NCBI GenBank assembly: GCA_006937955.1
Contig: SSNP01000006.1
Coordinates: 6,814,997 to 6,878,996 of the forward strand
Length of the DNA: 64,000 nucleotides
Direction: 5' to 3'
Source of the DNA: Pachypanchax playfairii
Taxonomy: Eukaryota; Chordata; Actinopteri; Cyprinodontiformes; Aplocheilidae
Position 1 is the stretch's first letter; each line of letters begins with the position of its first letter. The translations under genes and the position numbers were made by a program. Below the pieces are notes generated by a model. It was not told where the DNA came from and ran no database searches. It saw only the letters and a program-made list of their open reading frames with translations. Positions 1 to 12,600 of this stretch are shown here, one piece after another.

Positions 1-471
1 ATTTAACTTCCTGTGTCATCTTTTACTTGGAAATATCCTCCAAGATTTGATATAACTTCCATTTTTAAAATCTTTGAACAACTAAATATTAAAACATGTT
101 TATTTTTTTGTTTATGAGATCGTATTATTTCCCCATAGTGAGAGAAAATGAAAAAATTAACAGAAAACATAAGCTTTGCACTCAGATGGTTAATAAAACA
201 TATAAATCTGATAAATCTTATGCAAAACCCGGCTTTTATTTTGAAAAATACTTGTGTGTCACTAAAAAATCTGTTCATCTGATTTGAGCTGGACAAACAG
301 GGCTGACAACACAGACCATGTTGTGAAACTGGTTAAGAAACGCAGTGTTTGTCCGTGTGTTGTAAGGGTTTGTGAAAACACAGCTGCTGTCAGTGTCGGG
401 AATCTGTCAGGAGTAAGAAAGAGGAAGTCATACTGTTAAATATGTGTGAGTGAGAGGTGAAGAGTTCTCAC
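1..471. other. svep1: svep1 intron downstream of exon w40 (partial)
   Basis: AT-rich sequence with no exon, repeat or RNA gene that I can recognise. The short open frames on both strands have no conserved features. Confidence 0.6.
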
Positions 472-648
472 CCTGACAGGTGGGGAAAGCGGCGCTCCAG
501 ATGTTTTTCCCCATACACACCACCAGACGATCCCCCACCAGGTTAAAGCCTTTATCACACTGAAACTCCAGAGCGCGCCCCGTGTTCAGGCTGTGCTCCT
601 GAAATCTACCATGCAGCATCTCTTTGGGGCTCCTGCAGCCTCTGGTCA
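472..648 (-). CDS. svep1: svep1 exon w40: sushi 33, last exon in window
   Basis: One sushi domain, TRGCRSPKEMLHGRF to AFPTCQ, phase 1-1, 177 bp; donor GTGAGA. By alignment with the 34-sushi mammalian protein, the final sushi and the C-terminal EGF modules should lie left of base 1. Confidence 0.92.
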
Positions 649-3600
649 CTAAGGAAATGTATACAGGGTTTAATGCATATATGAAAAAGGAGGATGATTA
701 ATGAAATGTTTTAGTTTAAAACTCTGTACTTTCACATGTAGGTGCTGGAGCGCTCCATGAACCATTACTCAGACAGGTGAGAGTCTCATGGCCAACAAGC
801 TGCAGCCCAGCATGACACACATAACTAACATTGTGTGGCTGGGCGTCGCCTGTCGTCTTCAGCTGTGCATTGTTCACAGCGGGTGGAGGTCCGCAGGAGT
901 GGGAGGAAGACACTGCAGACAGGTATGGACAAAGGTTTGAAGGAAATAACAGATACAAATAAATGTTAGAAAAAAATGTGTCTAGTTCATTTCTACATGT
1001 TTTAGATCAGTGGCTCACTGTGGCTGATAAAAATTTGGGATTCTGAGATGATCTCAAGACAATAAATACAACTAAAATCCTATTTCTGGTAGTGTATTTC
1101 ATTCTAACTGTTATAAAAAGTAAAGATGTCAGTCTACACTTGTGTCTCTCTGGGCTACGACTGCAACAAATTGCTATCAGCTTTCACTGTTTCCAAAATG
1201 TTTGAATTGTTCATCAGTGTTCTCAATTTCCTTCAGTGGGTCACAGAGTCTGGAACAAATCTGTAAAATGTCTGTGGGAGGAATCAGCAACTTATGAAAT
1301 GTTTAACCTGGTGTGTGCCAGATCTATATGTAGCCCCACCCCATGTCGAGTTGGGGATACACATAGATTTGGAACTTTTCACATAGAAAAACAAAGAGAC
1401 ATCCGATATAATGTTTTAATCTGATTGGAGGACGAGCCAGCAAGTGTCTGCCCACAATGATTTGTTTTAGCCAATCACAGTACAATGCTAACACATGATT
1501 GGTCCGAACCACCAGTAGATTCGAGACAGACGGTTTATCTGAAGCGGTACAAGATGGATCTTCATGTGTTTGGAAAACTCCAAATCTCGTGAGAATCCAT
1601 CTTGCAGCGCAAGGTTATGAAGTTTTTTAAAAAAGACAATCTGAGATTCCGTGCGCTACGAAACTGTTTATAAATCCGGATAAATCGGAAACAAATTATG
1701 ACATAATTAAGAAGCTGTAACTAAACTGCAAAAAAACAAACTGTATATTTGAATGGATGGTGCAAATTATTTGCAGCTTCAACGTACACAAAAGTGCAGA
1801 CAGTAGCAGCACAGTGAGACACAGGCCTTGTTTACTTAGCTTTAGATCAATGTTTGTACAGTTTAACCAGTGATGTTCTGATGTATAAATCTTTATCATC
1901 GTTAGTTCGTCAGTCAGAAGCAGCAAAATTTGTGAATTTGTTTTAGAATAATCTAACTTTAGTACATTTCTCTTCATTTACTATTTTTACTCCTTTTTGG
2001 CTCAACAGCAGCGTACAGAATGAAGCTTTTATTTTTGAAAGCTGTGGCTGTGATGAGGGTGTGTTCAGTTTCAGATCTGCGAGGTGTGTCATCTTTAGTC
2101 ATTCAATACGTGTTTCTCTGTAACTATCATGTCATAAATAATACAATCTTTATCAGTAATCTAGGGGGTTTTAACTAGTTTCATATTTAAACACAAACCT
2201 ACCGACACACACTGGCTGCGTGCCGCTCCATGTTCTGTCTCCCTGGCAGGTCTGAAGAGAATCACCCTGAGGGGGGAAAAAGAGGGACAACAACACTGAT
2301 CTACAGCATCAGAGAGGAAACAACCAAAGGCTTTAATGTCTATAATATAAATCTTGTTCTTTCCTGCATGCTGATCTTAAAGGTTTTTCATATGACAGAG
2401 ATGCATTAGTGGTGTGCATGTGCATTAACTGGCTCATTATATTGCCATCCGACTGAACAGGCTTCCTGGGTATCTGTGCTTCAGTAATAATGACTCAGCA
2501 CTTTCTGTGTAATTGCACACCCCCGCAGATCGCTGAGCTGAAATCATGTGACTATCTGTAATCTGATAGCAAGTCATTTGCTTTGTGTGCAGCCAGCCAG
2601 CTGCTGAGAAGACAGAGGTCGATTTTTAAAGATACTATTGAATTCCATTGTCTGTTTTTTTGTCATTCTGAACTATTTTGATTAAATCAAGGGATTTAAA
2701 TCACTTGCAATTTATATCTAACAAAACTTTCTAACTCTTATAGGAATACATTTCACTTCAGCAGCAACTATGAGTAGATTTTTCTGATGAGTTTTTCCAG
2801 TTTTGGTTTATTTTCAAGCAACTTAATAATGAAACTGAGCACCTTCATTTCAAAGCCAGGCAGGCAGGAGTACAGAACAAAGTCTCCATAGTTGTAGCTG
2901 TTGCCCTCGATGATGCCGTGAGGAAGAGGAGAAGGTTTCTCGCACACTACCACTTCGCAGGAAATGGTCAAGATGTTTGGAGCCCAGCTTCCACCCACCT
3001 TTTAATAAAGTAAATACTCAGTAAATTACTCAGTTCTGATGATCTGATATGCTCTGTGTTCTGATCTGCAGAGATAAATGATGCTTCCTACCTGACACTC
3101 TGCTAGTGCTGACCCCTGCAGGTAGAAGCCAGGAGGGCATGACAGGGTGATGGTGCCCCCAACAGGCGTGAGCTCATTTCCAGTGATTATCAGATGGGGG
3201 GTGGAGAGATTTGTGGGTAATAGGCAGGGGGCGGGGCGGCACTGAGGTATGTGTTTGGACCAGGTGCCGTCACTCTGGCAAGACAAAGAAGTTGTCTGTG
3301 TGGCCGGTTCGTATCCATCTTCACATCTGAAGAGCAGAAAACATGCATGACAACCCTGCCGATTATTTTGGTTTAGAACACATGGGATGTCTCACTGGAT
3401 TTACCTGTATGTTATCTGATGAGGGAAGGTGTAGATGTCTCCCTCCACCTGAGCATGAGCTACCACAGGTGGTTCTCCACAGCTCATGGGCTCGCAGCTG
3501 ATTTTGGCCTCCCCCCACCTGCCGTCTCCTCCACAGGAGAGATGAGGAGACCCTTTCATCATATAGCCGAGTCGACACTTGTATGTCACTGCGTCAGGCA

Positions 3601-6600
3601 TTGTAGCGATCGTGCCCTGTAAGACAGCGTTCTGGACCACAGGCGGGGGTACGCTGCACTTCCCCCTGCCACACACAGGCACTCCGGGGGTCCACAGTCC
3701 TCCTTTCTCACACACTGCCTGAAAGGGACCAAGCAGTTTGTGGCCCTCGTCACACTGGAACTGCACTCGGTCCCCGCAGGTGCGACCGTTCCCAATGACC
3801 CTACCAAATGGAACTTCGGGTGGGGGACATGAACAAGGCTGGCAGTAAGGCACGAAGCCCACCCACAGGCCCTGAGAGGAGCACCTCAGAACAGGATCTC
3901 CAACCACCTCGTAGCCATCAAAACACACGTACTCCACAACATCGTTGTAGTTGAAGCTGGAACCGTTCACGAAGCCGTGACTGATGTCCTCAGGTGGATC
4001 ACAGCTGATGATGTCACAGCGGGGTGGGGGTTTGTCCCAAAGTCCATCTGACTGACAGATAAGAGTAGCAGCTCCACTAAGCTTGTATCCTTTATCACAT
4101 TCATACTTAATCTTGCTGTTGAAGCCAAACTTGGATCCTAACACATGGCCATGAGGTATTAACGAGGGTTTCCCACAGCGCGCTGGAACACAGGAAGGAG
4201 ACTCGTAGCTCCAGGTACCGTCAGCCTGGCAAACACTTCGAGATGTCCCCTTTAACAGGAAACCAGGCTGACAACTTAGTTCAATTTCACTGTTGTAGGT
4301 AAAATCTTTCCCTTCAAAGTTTATATCACTGGGTACTTCTGGAGGACCACAGGACACTGGATCACAGCGTGGTTTTGGTCCGTTCCATTTCCCATCAGCT
4401 TGGCAGGCGATGGTGTCACTGCCCCTCAGAACAAACCCAGGATCACATTCAAAGTGTAAAACTTCAGCATAAACAAAATCCCCTCCATGAATCGTGCCAT
4501 TAGCGATGGCCCCTGGATTGCCACAGGACACAGGTCGGCAAACCGGGGCATCGCTCAACCACTGTCGACCTGATACGCACCGTCTCACAGGCTCCCCCAT
4601 CAGTTCATATCCCTCCTCACAGGAATACGTGACCACGCTGCTGAGCGGGGAGTCAGTCACATTCACCTGGCCATGCTTTGGACTGGGTGGGGTTTCACAT
4701 TCAGCTGGAAGACATAACGGAGCCGTCCCATTCCATCCACCATCTTCCTGACACAGTAACCTTGTGTGGCTGCTGATGTTGTAACCTGGGTGGCAACGGT
4801 ACTCAATCATTGTCCCATGAAGGAAGTTTAAGTCTATGGGAGAAGCTGTTATAGAGTCTTTAAGAGTAGCATCAGATTGAACAACCCTGAAATAATCCCC
4901 AAAGTCAATGTGAGGAGGTAGACCGCAGTCTGAGGGCACGCACACAGGAACAGAACTGGACCAGCCAGACTCCTCACAGGTCAGATGATCCTGGCCTAAG
5001 AGCTGGAAACCTGGAAAACAGCTGTAGAAAATAGTGACACCAAAACTGTGATCCTGGCCCTCCACAAATCCATTGTCAATCAGCTGAGGTGGAGTGCAGG
5101 AGATCTGCAGGCAAGCAGGCGGCTCTGAGTCCCATTCTCCATTAGCCAGGCACTTGAGAGTCTCTGGGCCTTGGAGGCGGTAACCACGACGACACGAGTA
5201 GGTGGCACTGTGACCAAACTGGAGTTTTCTATAAGCCACTTTCCCACTAGCTATCTGTTTAGGGATGGAACATTCAACTGGACGACAAGAAGGCACTCCA
5301 CCAATCCAGAGTCCCTTCTCTCCACAGAGGACAGTCGAGTTCCCCACTAAATTATATCCAGCCCTACAGCTGTACAGAGCTTTGCTGAGGTACATCAGCC
5401 CCTGTACATCAACAATACCATGTATGATCTCCACAGGCTGAGGACATTCAACCGGGATACATTCTGGGTAAGGAGTACCCCACTGCCCATTGGACTGACA
5501 GGATACAAAGGCATCTTTTTTAAAAACAAAGCCACTCATGCATGTGTAGGTGACAACGGAGCTAAAAGCGAATGGAGGAAAGCCAGCAGACATGCTACCA
5601 AACGTAACTTCAGGTGGTGATCCACAAAACACCTGCTTACACACTGGAAAGGTGTCATTCCACTCCTGAGATGGAGTGCAGCGGAGGATGTGAGCCCCCT
5701 CCAGGATATATCCATCCTCACAGGATAACTCCACTGTCCCAGACTCAGAGTCCAGGCCCTTCAGGACCAGATGGTTCTCCTCTAAAGGTGGCTCTGGACA
5801 CCTCACAGGAGAACAGCGTGGGGGCTTCATCTTATCCCACTTTCCATACTTGAGACAAGTCCAAGCACTGTCCCCCACCAACTCATAACCCTCATCACAG
5901 AAATATTCCACTTTGCGGCCCACGTGGAAGTCGGAGCCTTTGTACTGCCCATGGGCGATATCAGGAGGAGGGTCACAGGTCAAAAGGATGCATGTGGGGG
6001 GGTCAGTGTTGGACCACTGACGGTTGGCTTGACAAACTCGTTCTGGTCGACCAACCAGTCTGTATCCTGCATTACAGGCGTATATTACCTTGTTATTGTA
6101 AGTGAATCGACCTCTGACCTGAAAAAAAATGCAGAATGAAAAATGGGAGATAATTAGTTTATATCTATAAAAGAAAGATTTAAGTGCTTGTTCTATTTTT
6201 TATGGCTCACCTGGATGTATCCATTCTTAAGAGTAGGAGGGTTGAAGCAGGACACAGGTACACAAGAAGGCAGAACTCCTCCCCACTTTCCATTAGCCTT
6301 ACAGGTCCTCCGTTTCTCCCCTCGAATCAGGTACCCTGTATCACAGCTGTACGCCACCATGGCGCCAAAACTGTAGTTTGTTCCTCTCACATAACCCCGA
6401 TCGATGCTCTCAGGTTTGGAGCACCTGACTGGCATGCAGCCAATATCAAATGGTGAGGGCTCCCACACCCCTCCCATCAGGCACCTGAGTGTGGCGGTGG
6501 TGTTCAGCATGAAGCCCTCCTCACATTTATAGCTAACTTCTGTGTTGCTCGCATATTTAGGTTTGTTGACTGAATCTAAGATGGCGTGGGGTAGGTCAGG

Positions 6601-9600
6601 TGGACGCAGGCAGAAGTTTGCGATGCAGCAAGGGGCCTCCATGCCATCAGGGGGGACCCACACTCCCTGAGCGTTGCACACCAGCTTGGAGTTGTTGCTG
6701 GCGGTGTATCCATCAGTGCAATAGTAGCTGGCAGTGTCTCCAAACAGTTTGTGGGTTTCATGGGGCACAGCATGGTCGATAGCTGGGGGCGGCCCACAGG
6801 AACGAGGGACACACTGGAGAAAATCTTCACTCCACTGTCCAGTTGGGAGACACTCTCTGGTCTCTGGGCCAATCAGAGTGTAACTGCAGGTAAACAGAGG
6901 CAAAAGACTTTAAAAGAAATATCCAAAACAATCATACAAAAGCTTTTAAAAACTTAAATCCACATTTACCCTTCTTTGCAGACATAGTGCACCTTGTTTC
7001 CTACTTCATAGTTCTGTCCTACAATCACAGCATCTTTGAGTGCAGGCGGCTCATCGCAAACGATGCTCACGCAGCGAGGAAAGGGTCGGCTCCACTCCCC
7101 CGTCTCCTCACAAACCACCTCCATGGAGCCCTGTGGTCTTTGCAACAACATATAACTAAGTATACACAGTTCCACTATGGTGGGTTTGGTGTGTCAGAAG
7201 AATTACCAAGAATCACCATACCTGTACCCCTCAACACATGTATAGTTCACAGTAGAGAGGTAAGTGTTTGTGTTAAAGGTATAGTCGGCGTGTTCCACAC
7301 TTGGCGGCCCCCCGCAGGTCACCGGGTAGCAGACAGGTGGTGTCCCGCTCCACCTCAGGGTGGACAGACAATGGAACTCATAGGGAATCGGAGGCAGGAA
7401 GCCCTTCTTACAGCTGAGGAGCAATAAACAGAAAGTTTGGACTTTTATTCACAAAACGCCTCGTGGCGCCACCGTCTGTCACAAAGACACCTGGTACAGT
7501 GTGATGCAAATGATACCTGAAAGTCACCTTGCTTCCATAGGTGAAATTGTTTCCCTTCATGACAGAGTTTTCTGGAACAGCTGGCGCTTGGCAGGAGAGA
7601 GCTAAAGTGCAACATTTAGAAAAGATTAATGACCGCTTCTTTTATTATTTCATGTAAACCTTAACAAATGTTACTGTAACTACTCTCACTTTCAGATATT
7701 CCACATACACAACCAACTTACTAATTATAACTATAATTATGTCATTATAATTGTAGTATAACTATACTTTACTTCCACATGACTGTGGAACAACCTGTTT
7801 TTCTATAGCTAACCATTGTAGTAAAACTTAGACAGAGATATCTATCTGAATTAAAGTAATGTTAGATTTCTAAATATTTAAAATAAACACATTTATATAA
7901 GAATTATATAAAAATACACGTGTATATTCTTCTTCTAAAGAATCGTGTTTTTTCATACTCTTTCATAAGTCTTGCAAGTTTTTCTGACTTTATGTTGGTC
8001 TTTCAAAAAGGTTTTTCTTTAGGTTTTCGATACTTTCATGAGTACCTTAAAGGGGTTATGACATCAAAATGCACTTTTTTTAGTTTTTTGGGGTATATCA
8101 TGATGTGTTGTACACTGATGAGGCCGTGTGAACGTCCAAAGCGAGTATCAAAGTTCCCGTTTGTGGGCGGTCCGCTTTGTTTCATATTTAAAAAACGGTT
8201 GAATCGGAAAGCACCATTTTTTCCTACGTGGCATTTCATCCTACGTATTTCATAGCGTCCAATAAAAGTGCACAGTGAAGTAAACAGTCCAACCCCCCCC
8301 CCACCCCACCCCCAGCCCATACACCGTTAGCTGCGTTGCGCTAGCTTGTGCTGCTGCTCTTGAGAAGAGATGGCTACGCAAACGGGGACCTGTTGTGTCC
8401 AAGGATGCTCAACCCGTGCTGGAAGTTTACACTCACTCCCGCAGGATGAAAAAACAAGAGAAGAGTGGCTGAAGTTCATTTATGGAGAAGTGCCACGCAG
8501 TTATAACCTCAATTTGAGAATATGTTCAGCTCACTTCATGGAGGACTGCTTGAATTCAAGTTGGGATTGTCAAAGAAACTGATTTTAATTAAAAATTCTT
8601 TACCAACCCTGAAGGAGGCGACCACATCGTCAATACCCGTAAGTTTATTTATTTAATAAAATGCTGCCTTGCCTGATAAACGTTTGTTCGTGGTCTGAAG
8701 AGTTCATGATGCTAGCATGTGTTAGCCGCTCTAGCAACAATGTCCGTGAGCAACAGGTTTATCATACCATATTGTGAATCTATTTTCATTGATAACATCT
8801 GACAGCACTGTTTATTCGCTCATGTGATTAGTTGAGTTTTATGTGTTCACCCCTCCGTCTTCCTCAGAAGACGTTTCAGGCTCGAACATATACGGTTGTA
8901 AACGTCCACTCGCCATGTTACTGGACTGTTGACGGAGCCGAGAAGAAAGGCTTGCTGCGGGCAATGGTTGTAGCCAATCAGAGCGAAGTCAGCCAGGGAG
9001 ACCCACATATCATTAATGAAAGGAACCGTGTTGCTGAGAAGAGGATTCTGACCTGCCCGTACACCCCCGCCGTGTTAGTTTTTTAATCAAATTCTTTTGT
9101 GAGTTGACATATGCGGGCATACTGTATCTACTACATGAAATAGCTTTACGCCAGTTTAAACAGTGATGTCATCTCACCTTTAACATTTTCATTTAAAGAT
9201 TAATTTCTTGATTATGCCACTTATTTTTGAGCACTAAACCATTCAGACATAAAAGGCTTCTAAATATAAGAGATGAAGCAGCATTTTGTTAAAAAAATAA
9301 CAGACAACATCAGAATAAAATGACTTTTAAATTCAGTCTTTCACTTGAGAGTTGTTAAAGTTAGTAGCTAACAGACTTGTTGACTAATAACTTTGATACG
9401 AGCTAAATAGTCACTGTGTAATATTAAAGTTACAGGCTAATGTTACTAGCAAGCTAGTAGCTTTGATACTAACTGGCAAGTCACCAGCTAAGCCGAAAGC
9501 TACAAACTAGCCTGTCACAAAGATGTTACGTGTTTTATTTTCTTACAGATTGACAAGTAAATTAATATTGTAGCACTAACAAATGATAATCAAAATTATT

Positions 9601-12600
9601 AGCTGAAAACTTGAAATGAAGTAGATGATCATTTTAAGCACGATGCATCTCTCAGGTCCTGTGTCTGAAGATCTATTGATCAAAACCACTTTAGAAGATT
9701 ATAAAACACTCTGTCTCCTCGGAAGGAGACTATAAAAAACTTGTGCATGTTACTGTATATTTTTGTTTTAAAAACAACAATAGATAAGAGAAGCAGCTAC
9801 TAAATGTTCAGATTTACTGTAACTTGCACATCGAGTCATTATAATTCCATGTAATAAACAAATAGATTAAATCCAGATTTAATCCAGCTGTTGTTAACAG
9901 CTGTTTGGAAAGCAAACACCAGTCATATGTCGTATGTGTGTGTAAACTCTGGAGATAAGATATAACAAACTGCACAGTGTTTCCCTTTAACACAGAGGTG
10001 CCCTAAGTCAGGCCTTGAGGGCCACTATCCTGCATGTTTTAGATGTTTTCCTGCTTCAACACACCTGATTCCAATCTGCAACATCTCAGCAAGTCCAGCA
10101 GAAGCCTGGTAACGACCCATTCATCTGCATCAGGTGTGTTGAAGCAGAGGAACATCTAAAATATGCTGGATATTGGCCCTTGGGGCCTGGAGTTGGACAC
10201 CCCTGCTTTAACATGATCAACATACAATGTGGTCTGATTGTAACAGAAGCCACTTCCCTTTCCTCTGAGAAAGACTGAGGCTTGCTGCCAAGATGACGGC
10301 GCTGCAACAACTCGCCGCTCCGTGGAAAACAAAACACAAGTAATCAGCCATTCACAACACTATTTATCCGACGCATGACACAATGTGGGGTTGTGAAAGG
10401 GAAACGCACGTGTGCCTGCGTCTGTATATGTGTTTATTATTAGTCATTTTGTGCTCATGCATACACAACAAAGGTGCTTCTGTTTGCTGGAGTGTATCAA
10501 TAATCAATAAACTTTGATAAGGTTTAATATTATTTATCAAACAACAAAACTTTTCTAGTTAAACTTCCTCCATGTATCTTAGTAGGAACAGCTTATATTT
10601 TGTTCCTCTTTCACAAAGAAGGAAATATCATCTCTAGTGTTAGGAGCTTTTCAAAATAAAATGCGTGTGATAAATATGTAAATCACCACTTTTAATATAT
10701 ATTACAGAGAGTGTTTGATGTGTTTGAACACGTACCTCTGCAGTATGGAAGAGGATGGTCCCAGGTTCCTGAATCTAGGCAGAGGAGTCGTGACGAACCC
10801 ACGAGCTCGTATCCGTTATCACAACCAAACACAACCTGGCTGCCCATCAGGAAGCTGCTGCCATCTCTGTGACCGAACTCAGGAGATCCAGGGTTCAGAC
10901 ACTTAACTGGCTCTGAACACACACAAACACACACACCAACCAGGTTTATTACAGAATACTTGTGGTTATTTAAAGGTGTTGGAGAACCACTAGACAGTTT
11001 GGAACATGGTTTTGATTACCACACAAAAGAGTCTTGTTACCGGTGCAGTTTTTGCCGTATCCAGTGTACGGGTGGATGCAGGTGCAGGTGTAGGATCCAT
11101 CCGTGTTCTGACAGCTGGCGTGATCGTCACAGTCCGATCCCAGAGCACACTCGTCCACATCTGAACACAGTGGAACACACACACAAACCCAGCTGCAGAC
11201 TAAAAGGCAGAAATGTTTTTAAGACATTTTACAGGCTGTGACTCTGTGTTTTATGATGTTACCCAGACAGGCAGGGGGGTGTCCTCCCCACTTGCCGCTG
11301 TTGCTGCAGTGCATATTTGCGTCCCCCAGCAGGTAAAAACCTGGATTACACTGATAGACAACAGAGCTGCCAGCATGGAAATCTGTTCCCTGAAGAAGTC
11401 CGTTCTCCAGAGGCCGAGGAGGTCCACACGACACTCCTGCAACACACAGACAGAAAGGAACCACAGAACTCTGATCATCACTGTACTAAAAACAAAACTT
11501 ACTTAAACCATCATTTGGAGGCTCTTTGATCAGTATTGTTCTATATACATACGGTCTATTATAGCTGTATGCAACTTAAATCTGTATCTCACTTTGCTGC
11601 TGCAGCTGGTGAAAAATAGCTTCGACGAGAGTTTCGTGTCAAAAACATTAGTAGAAGTTCTCCCTTTTCTTTGCATGAGTCTCTCATCCTGCAGAAACTT
11701 TAAATATATAAAAAATTTACAGACAGATTTTTATCCCAGAACCGTGACAGGCTTCTAGAACTGTTCTCAGTTCAGTTTCTGAGGGAGAGACGTATAAAGC
11801 ACCACCGACACAGACGGGAATAATTTGTGACGACAACGAGGTGCAAACTGCAGACAAACTGAAGCATAACTGAGATACTTTGCGATGTTGAAGGAAATTT
11901 GCACAACCTTCAAACAAATGTTGGATGACAGTTACAATTTGTTTGTAATGACATCACATGATGTACGTGACCCGGTCAATGATAAAACCTGTTGCACAAG
12001 TTTCAGGTTGATTTCAATGCACCTTTTGTGTCTCTGACTCGATGCCAACAGCAAGTAAAATACAGGCTTTAGTAAAAAGGTTCTATATTACATCCACTAC
12101 AGACAATAAGCCCAAAATCCAAACAATGTTTTCTTTGTTTCTTTCTAACCTTGTGGTTATTGGTAGATGCCCAAAGAAAACCCATCAGACTCTGAGACTG
12201 TTCCAGACTTTTAAAGATGAATAATTATTTAATATGACAGACCAGACAGCAGAGCTTCTGATTCCTGTTTTTGTTGCGGGACATTAACTTTTCCCTGAGG
12301 GTGACATTTCTTATCATTTCCTAGATTGTCGTCACTACTACAGCGACTTGTTTGCAAATGAAATTCAAAGCGTCTAGTTTGAAGCCTTACGTTCACACAT
12401 GGGCAGAGGGTGGCTCCACTCTCCTTTGTTCTGACACTGCAGCACTGGCTCCCCCACCAGGTAGAAACCAGGATCACAGGACAGCTGCACCTGGGCGCCG
12501 GGGCTCACCTCCACAGAGGAGACATGCAGGTGGGGGACAGCGTTCTCCAACTTAGGACAATCTGAGGAAACACAGATGGTAGATCCAGGTTCAACAGTTT

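Noticed and set aside
4494..5853. Several plus-strand open frames of 66-85 codons
   Set aside because: All are shadows of the giant sushi exon.
3401..6118. Complement-receptor or factor H-like gene cluster
   Set aside because: The sushi array is continuous in phase with HYR, pentraxin and EGF exons of SVEP1, and domain sequences match SVEP1 one to one.
7105..7137. Alternative acceptor CACAG 7 bases into exon w33
   Set aside because: Would shift the reading frame relative to exon w32; the upstream CAAAG acceptor restores EGYRPQG in frame.
6987..7427. 146-codon plus-strand open frame
   Set aside because: Antisense to sushi exons w32 and w33 with no recognisable features.
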